DNA of 64,000 nt from Polyangiaceae bacterium (lineage in GTDB: Bacteria > Myxococcota_A > Polyangia > Polyangiales > Polyangiaceae), in the NCBI GenBank assembly GCA_015075635.1, contig JABTUA010000001.1, positions 2,976,001-3,040,000 of the forward strand, given 5' to 3'. Positions 60,790 through 64,000 of this stretch are shown piece by piece. The translations under genes were made by a program, and so were the position numbers. How positions within the stretch are numbered: the stretch's first letter is position 1; each line of letters starts with the position of its first letter. Under the pieces are notes generated by a model. The model searched no databases. It saw nothing but the letters and a program-made list of their open reading frames with translations, and had not been told where the DNA came from.

Positions 60790-61071
60790 TCACTTCTGAA
60801 CGACTCGCCGCGGAGCGGCGGCACGTTTCGCGAGCGCGCGATTCGCCCGTGGTGCGGTTTCCAAACCTTTCCAGAGCTTTTCGAAGAACGACGAGGGTAC
60901 CGTCGTGGTCGTCTCCTCCGCGATCACCCGCTCCGCTCTTTCGCTGGCCGCGTCGAGCATGAAGGCGCTCACGGACTGCCGGCGAAGCTTCGCTGCGTGG
61001 CGAATGCGCTTTGCGCGGTCCGGCTCAGCCCGCAGTTCGATGCGTTCGGTCCTTGGGGAGGTCGTGGACAT
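60790..61071 (-). CDS. DUF1778 ribbon-helix-helix antitoxin (TacA-like)
   Basis: The protein is 93 aa. TERIELRAEPDRAKRIRHAA and SVSAFMLDAASERAERVI form the DUF1778 RHH DNA-binding fold. The tail SSFFEKLWKGLE resembles the toxin-neutralising helix. It precedes the GNAT toxin and probably represses the pair's own promoter, which would lie in 61072-61278. Confidence 0.85.
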   Translation of the reverse strand: MSTTSPRTERIELRAEPDRAKRIRHAAKLRRQSVSAFMLDAASERAERVIAEETTTTVPSSFFEKLWKGLETAPRANRALAKRAAAPRRVVQK

Positions 61072-61125
61072 GGTGGTCTACCGGCGATTGTACGGTGGTC
61101 CGGCGCGGCGTCAAACCGCCGGTTT

Positions 61126-61167
61126 CCTGAACCTGTTCCTGTTCCTGATCCCGACCCCGGTCCTGTT
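61126..61167 (+). repeat. CCTGNN hexanucleotide array 2 (7 units)
   Basis: A short, partly degenerate array (CCTGAA, CCTGTT, CCTGTT, CCTGAT, CCCGAC, CCCGGT, CCTGTT) lies in the gap upstream of the TacA-like gene, near the left edge of module copy 2. Confidence 0.75.
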
Positions 61168-61278
61168 CCCACGGACCTGTGTCCTGCCGAGCTACCGCGC
61201 CCTTCGCGGGTTGCGCGCGAGCACGCGGATGCCCCGGCCCCGCCCAGTCCCCGGCGCTGGGCGAGCCCGACCCGCGAT

Positions 61279-61602
61279 TCACCTCCGGTACGCGAGGACC
61301 CAGAGCACGGCGATGATGCCGTCGAGGCTGGCCATGACCCGCGTCGCCTCGGCCGGCGGCAGGTAGCGACACGCTCGCGCGATGCGCAGGGCCATGACGG
61401 TCTCGCGAGCGGAGTTGAGGGCGTCCTCGAGCCGCGAGCGGCGCTTGCCGGCCTTGTTCCACACACCCTCGCTGCCGTTCAGCGCCGCGCTGTTGCTGGC
61501 GCGCTTCATCTGACCCGCCAGGTCGCGATCGTGCCGGGCGACCTGATCTGCGAGCTGATGAACGTCGCGCACCATGTCTTCGAGCGAATCCAGGACTCTC
61601 AT
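61279..61602 (-). CDS. Four-helix bundle (23S-IVP/S23-type) protein, copy 2
   Basis: The protein is 107 aa, differing from copy 1 only at residue 51 (Ala). The near-identity of both protein and flanks points to recent duplication of the whole module rather than selection on the protein alone. The start ATG and the following ATCATCTCTC are the same in all three copies. Confidence 0.8.
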   Translation of the reverse strand: MRVLDSLEDMVRDVHQLADQVARHDRDLAGQMKRASNSAALNGSEGVWNKAGKRRSRLEDALNSARETVMALRIARACRYLPPAEATRVMASLDGIIAVLWVLAYRR

Positions 61603-61779
61603 GAATCATCTCTCTTTCTGCCTCTCTCCTCTTCGAGGGCGACAGCCCCCCGCGGCGCCGCGCGGAGCGCGGGTCAAGGGCGCGCACGAGCGAAGCGAGT
61701 GCGCGGCGCGGCGTCAGCCGCGCGTACCCTTGACGCGCGCGAGCACGGCGCGAGAATGGGGAAGCGAAGAAGAGAAATT

Positions 61780-61905
61780 CCTGAACCTGTTCCTGAACCT
61801 GTTCCTGGTCCTGTTCCTGGTCCTGAACCTGGTCCTGGTCCTGATCCTGTTCCTCTTCCTGAACCTGGTCCTGGTCCTGGTCCTGGTCCCGACCCCGTTC
61901 CTGTT
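61780..61905 (+). repeat. CCTGNN hexanucleotide array 3 (21 units)
   Basis: There are twenty-one units with AA, GT, AT, TT endings (one CT unit, two CCCG units). Unit order differs from array 1 although the flanks match, so the array evolves faster than its surroundings. Confidence 0.9.
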
Positions 61906-62107
61906 CCCGCGAACCTGCGTCCCCATCGCGCGCATGCGCGGCTGCGCGCCGCCCCTCGCGGGCGCTCCGTCGAGCTCAGTCGAACATCGCGCTCGTGACC
62001 GCGTCAGCTGCCCTCCGGTGACACGCAGCAGGGGCGGCAGCCCGATGTCCGCGAACTGCGGACCCGGCGCCTTTGCCAGGTGGGAGGACCCACGCTAACT
62101 TGTCGGC

Positions 62108-62401
62108 ATGGATCCCGCGCGCCAGATCGAGCCCCACATCGACGACACCGTGCCGCGACCGGTGGTCTCGGGCACGGACATCAAGGTCAGCCAGATCGCG
62201 AGTGAAGCCGAACATCTGGGGATGACTCCGGACGAAATCGTCGAGGCCCACCCGCACTTGAGCCTCGCGGACGTGCACGCGGCGCTCGCGTACTACTACG
62301 ACCACCAAGCAGCCATCCAGCGAGACTGGCAGGACGCGCGTAAAGTCATCTCGTCGCTGCGCGAGCATGACCCCCGGCGGACACCTCAACCCCGGCGGTG
62401 A
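62108..62401 (+). CDS. DUF433 antitoxin-like protein
   Basis: The protein is 97 aa. RPVVSGTDIKVSQIASEAEHLGMTPDEIVE and HPHLSLADVHAALAYYYDH are the DUF433 pattern. Such proteins are usually partnered with a DUF5615 PIN-like protein. The partner directly downstream is broken, so this is probably an orphan antitoxin. Confidence 0.83.
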   Translation: MDPARQIEPHIDDTVPRPVVSGTDIKVSQIASEAEHLGMTPDEIVEAHPHLSLADVHAALAYYYDHQAAIQRDWQDARKVISSLREHDPRRTPQPRR

Positions 62402-62625
62402 GCTCGCTCCATACCGCTGACACTCTACGCCGACGAGTGCGTCGCGCTGTCGATGTGCTGACCGCGGGTGACGCGGATCTGTTGGGCGCCTCGGATGAGC
62501 AGCAGCTGCGGCGTGCGACGGAAATGGCTCGCGTCGTCCTGACGGGCGACCACGACTTCCTGCGCCTGACCCAAGCGCCGTCCGTTGCGTTTCCTGGGCT
62601 GAATGGGGAAGCGAAGAAGAGAAAT
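62402..62625 (+). pseudogene. Decayed DUF5615 PIN-like toxin
   Basis: In one frame the start of the domain remains (TLYADECVA, near 62420-62450). In another, VDVLTAGDADLLGASDEQQL and ARVVLTGDHDFLRL follow with the intervening ~13 residues missing. The C-terminal part is replaced by the module leader (62602-62625) and array 4. It is therefore disrupted by an internal deletion/frameshift and by 3' replacement. Confidence 0.72.
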
Positions 62626-62744
62626 CCGAACCTGGTCCTGATCCCGAACCTGATCCTGAACCTGATCCTGATCCTGTTCCTGTTCCTGTTCCTGAACCTG
62701 TTCCTGATCCTGATCCTGGTCCTGGTCCTGAACCTGTTCCTGAA
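62626..62744 (+). repeat. CCTGNN hexanucleotide array 4 (about 20 units)
   Basis: It is preceded by the same 24-bp leader (AATGGGGAAGCGAAGAAGAG and four more bases) as arrays 1 and 3, but no four-helix gene follows. It is a partial module. The sequence from 62745 to 62810 shows nothing recognisable. Confidence 0.88.
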
Positions 62745-62810
62745 CCATCTGGAAAGTATCGACTCCTTCGAGCCCTGGTCCCCCGGAGCGCGGGGCGCTA
62801 GACTCGAGGA

Positions 62811-63146
62811 ATGCACGCTTTCGAGGCGCGACCACCGCCACTGACCGAGGGTGAGGAGGGCGTCCTCCGCGTGGCCGGCACGCGCGTGACACTCGACTCG
62901 CTGGTCGCAGCGTTCGACCGTGGGGCCACTCCCGAGGAGATCGTCCATCGTTATCCGTCGGTCGATCTCACGGCGGTGTACGAGGTAATCGCCTACATGC
63001 TGCGGAATCGAGCGGTCGTGGACGAGTACCTGACTGCGCGCGGGCGCAAGGCCAGCGAGCTGCAGGCGAATGTCGAAAAGCAGTTTCCTCCGGATGGCAT
63101 TCGCCAACGGCTGCTGGCGCGCCGCGAGCGCGACGTCCCGGGATGA
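62811..63146 (+). CDS. DUF433-family antitoxin-like protein
   Basis: The protein is 111 aa. RVAGTRVTLDSLVAAFDRGATPEEIVHRYP and DLTAVYEVIAYMLRN carry the DUF433 fold. It overlaps the next gene by ATGA, forming a probable intact type II pair. A GAGGA site lies just before the ATG. Confidence 0.83.
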   Translation: MHAFEARPPPLTEGEEGVLRVAGTRVTLDSLVAAFDRGATPEEIVHRYPSVDLTAVYEVIAYMLRNRAVVDEYLTARGRKASELQANVEKQFPPDGIRQRLLARRERDVPG

Positions 63147-63496
63147 TGCGCTTCGCCGTCGACGAAGACTTTGACAACGACATCGTGCGCGGACTCAGGC
63201 GGCGCTTGCCGGGTGTCGATCTGATTCGCGTGCAAGACGCCGGCCTCCGCGGCGCTGACGACCCGGCTGTTCTCGCCTGGGCGGCAGACAACGCCCGGAT
63301 CCTATTGACGCATGACGTGTCGACCATGGTCCACCACGCCCTGGACCGTGTGCGGCTCGGGCGCCGTATGCCCGGGTTGCTCGCTGTCCATCAGCAGTTG
63401 TCGATCGGAGCGGTGATTGACGACCTAGTGCTCATCGCAACTCTCGGCGATGGCGCGGAGTGGGAGAACCAGGTGCGCTACCTGCCGTTGCGCTGA
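63143..63496 (+). CDS. DUF5615 PIN-like toxin
   Basis: The protein is 117 aa. MRFAVDEDFDNDIVRGLRRR, DAGLRGADDPAVLAWAADNA and RILLTHDVSTM hold the acidic residues (Asp7, Asp9 region and the TxD) of the PIN-like nuclease family. It is the intact version of the gene broken at 62402. Translational overlap with DUF433 supports a toxin-antitoxin pair. Confidence 0.82.
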   Translation: MMRFAVDEDFDNDIVRGLRRRLPGVDLIRVQDAGLRGADDPAVLAWAADNARILLTHDVSTMVHHALDRVRLGRRMPGLLAVHQQLSIGAVIDDLVLIATLGDGAEWENQVRYLPLR

Positions 63497-63597
63497 ACGA
63501 CGCCGTCGCACGCGGATAGCCCCGGCATCGCCATCAGATCCGATCTGCCCTGTTCGCGCTGAGCTCGTGCGTGGACCTGCGCTCATGCGGCGCTGGG

Positions 63598-64000
63598 TGC
63601 GCGCGAGCAAGCGGATGCCCCGCCCCCGCCCAGTCCCCGGCGCTGGGCGGGCCCGAACCGCGACTCACCTCCGGTACGCGAGGACCGAGAGCACGGCGAT
63701 GATGCCGTCGAGGCTCGCCATGACCCGCGTCGCCTCGGCCGGCGGCAGGTAGCGGCAAGCCCGCGCGATGCGCAGGGCCATGACGGTCTCGCGAGCGGAG
63801 TTGAGCGCGTCCTCCAGCCGCGACCGACGCTTGCCGGCCTTGTTCCACACACCTTCGCTACCGTTCAGCGCCGCGCTGTTGCTGGCGCTCTTCATCTGAC
63901 CGGCGAGGTCGCGATCGTGCCGGGCGACCTGATCTGCGAGCTGATGAACGTCGCGCACCATGTCTTCGAGCAAATCCAGGACTCTCATGAATCATCTCTC
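63598..64000 (-). repeat. Module copy 3, cut by window end
   Basis: Copy 3 shows the same left edge as copy 2 and the same gene and start region (ATGAATCATCTCTC). Whether hairpins and an array follow lies outside the window. Confidence 0.78.
63665..63988 (-). CDS. Four-helix bundle (23S-IVP/S23-type) protein, copy 3
   Basis: The protein is 107 aa, differing from copy 2 at residues 6 (Leu), 34 (Ser) and 101 (Ser). It is more diverged than copies 1 and 2 are from each other, so it is probably the older copy. The same alpha-helical plan is kept. Confidence 0.8.
   Translation of the reverse strand: MRVLDLLEDMVRDVHQLADQVARHDRDLAGQMKSASNSAALNGSEGVWNKAGKRRSRLEDALNSARETVMALRIARACRYLPPAEATRVMASLDGIIAVLSVLAYRR

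Larger units (their letters stand above)
61211..62003 (-). repeat. Module copy 2: four-helix gene plus hairpins plus hexamer array
   Basis: This is the second copy of the unit at 59454-60237. It shares its left edge with copy 3 (GCGCGCGAGCA then GCGGATGCCCC). The non-coding 61603-62107 belongs mostly to it: hairpins at 61669-61738, then array 3, then a flank also present in copy 1. Confidence 0.8.

Noticed and set aside
62425..62892. 155-codon minus-strand frame rich in Gln, Asp and Val across array 4
   Set aside because: A 6-bp repeat without stop codons keeps every frame open. The frame also crosses the DUF433 start and a pseudogene with no coding signal of its own.
59502..63988. Diversity-generating retroelement, because of Avd-like four-helix proteins
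   Set aside because: No reverse transcriptase, no template/variable repeat pair with A-directed changes, and the proteins are identical copies rather than one accessory gene.

Overview
The window reads like a piece of a high-GC myxobacterial chromosome (Myxococcota, probably a Polyangiales/Sorangium-type organism). This is inference. It rests on strong G/C third-position bias, frequent GTG/TTG starts, lipoproteins with Gly/Thr-rich linkers after the lipobox, a MYXO-CTERM-like tail on one exported protein, very large FG-GAP proteins and a big exopolysaccharide locus. No rRNA, tRNA or CRISPR array was seen.

Region 1 (1-34.9 kb and 37.5-46.4 kb) is a cell-surface polysaccharide locus. It holds an undecaprenyl-phosphate sugar-1-phosphate transferase with an extra C-terminal domain, a BY-kinase/chain-length regulator (Wzc-like), a flippase (Wzx-like), a Wzy-like polymerase, a second polymerase/ligase fused to a repeat-rich C-terminus, and about seven glycosyltransferases, including a split PssD/PssE pair. 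Sugar-nucleotide genes include rfbF-rfbG, epimerases, a perosamine-synthase-like aminotransferase and an epimerase-oxidoreductase fusion. Decorating enzymes include a carbamoyltransferase, an MBOAT acyltransferase with two SGNH-type partners, a hexapeptide acyltransferase, an AsnB-type amidotransferase, and four FkbM-type plus four other methyltransferases. fcl and gmd (57.4-59.3 kb) would add GDP-L-fucose.

Region 2 (35.1-37.5 kb) is an intact IS66-family element with 25-bp inverted repeats (23/25 matching) and a perfect 8-bp target duplication. It sits in a convergent intergenic gap.

Region 3 (50.6-57.4 kb) is a compact, co-directional RiPP operon that I read as a lasso-peptide cluster. Its genes in order are PqqD-like RRE (B1), transglutaminase-like leader peptidase (B2), HPr-kinase-like kinase, asparagine-synthetase-like cyclase (C), a previously easy-to-miss 49-aa precursor, a nucleotidyltransferase-family protein, and two PRMT-related proteins. 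The precursor has a YxxP leader motif, a Thr at -2 and a 17-residue Gly-rich core (GNDGPGGPEGRSGVSGG) with Glu at position 9, which fits a G1-E9 macrolactam. One PRMT-like protein keeps both glutamates of the PRMT double-E loop and its neighbour has lost the first one. The single core Arg, flanked by Gly and Ser, makes arginine methylation of a lasso peptide a specific, testable proposal.

Region 4 (59.4-64 kb) is a repeat and toxin-antitoxin island. Three nearly identical copies of a 107-aa four-helix-bundle (23S-IVP/S23-type) gene are present. The two complete copies sit in a ~780-bp module with nested GC-rich hairpins and a CCTGNN hexanucleotide array. A fragment of the same module (short leader plus array) has replaced the 3' end of a decayed DUF5615 toxin gene. 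Between and beside the copies lie a TacA/TacT-like pair and DUF433/DUF5615 pairs.
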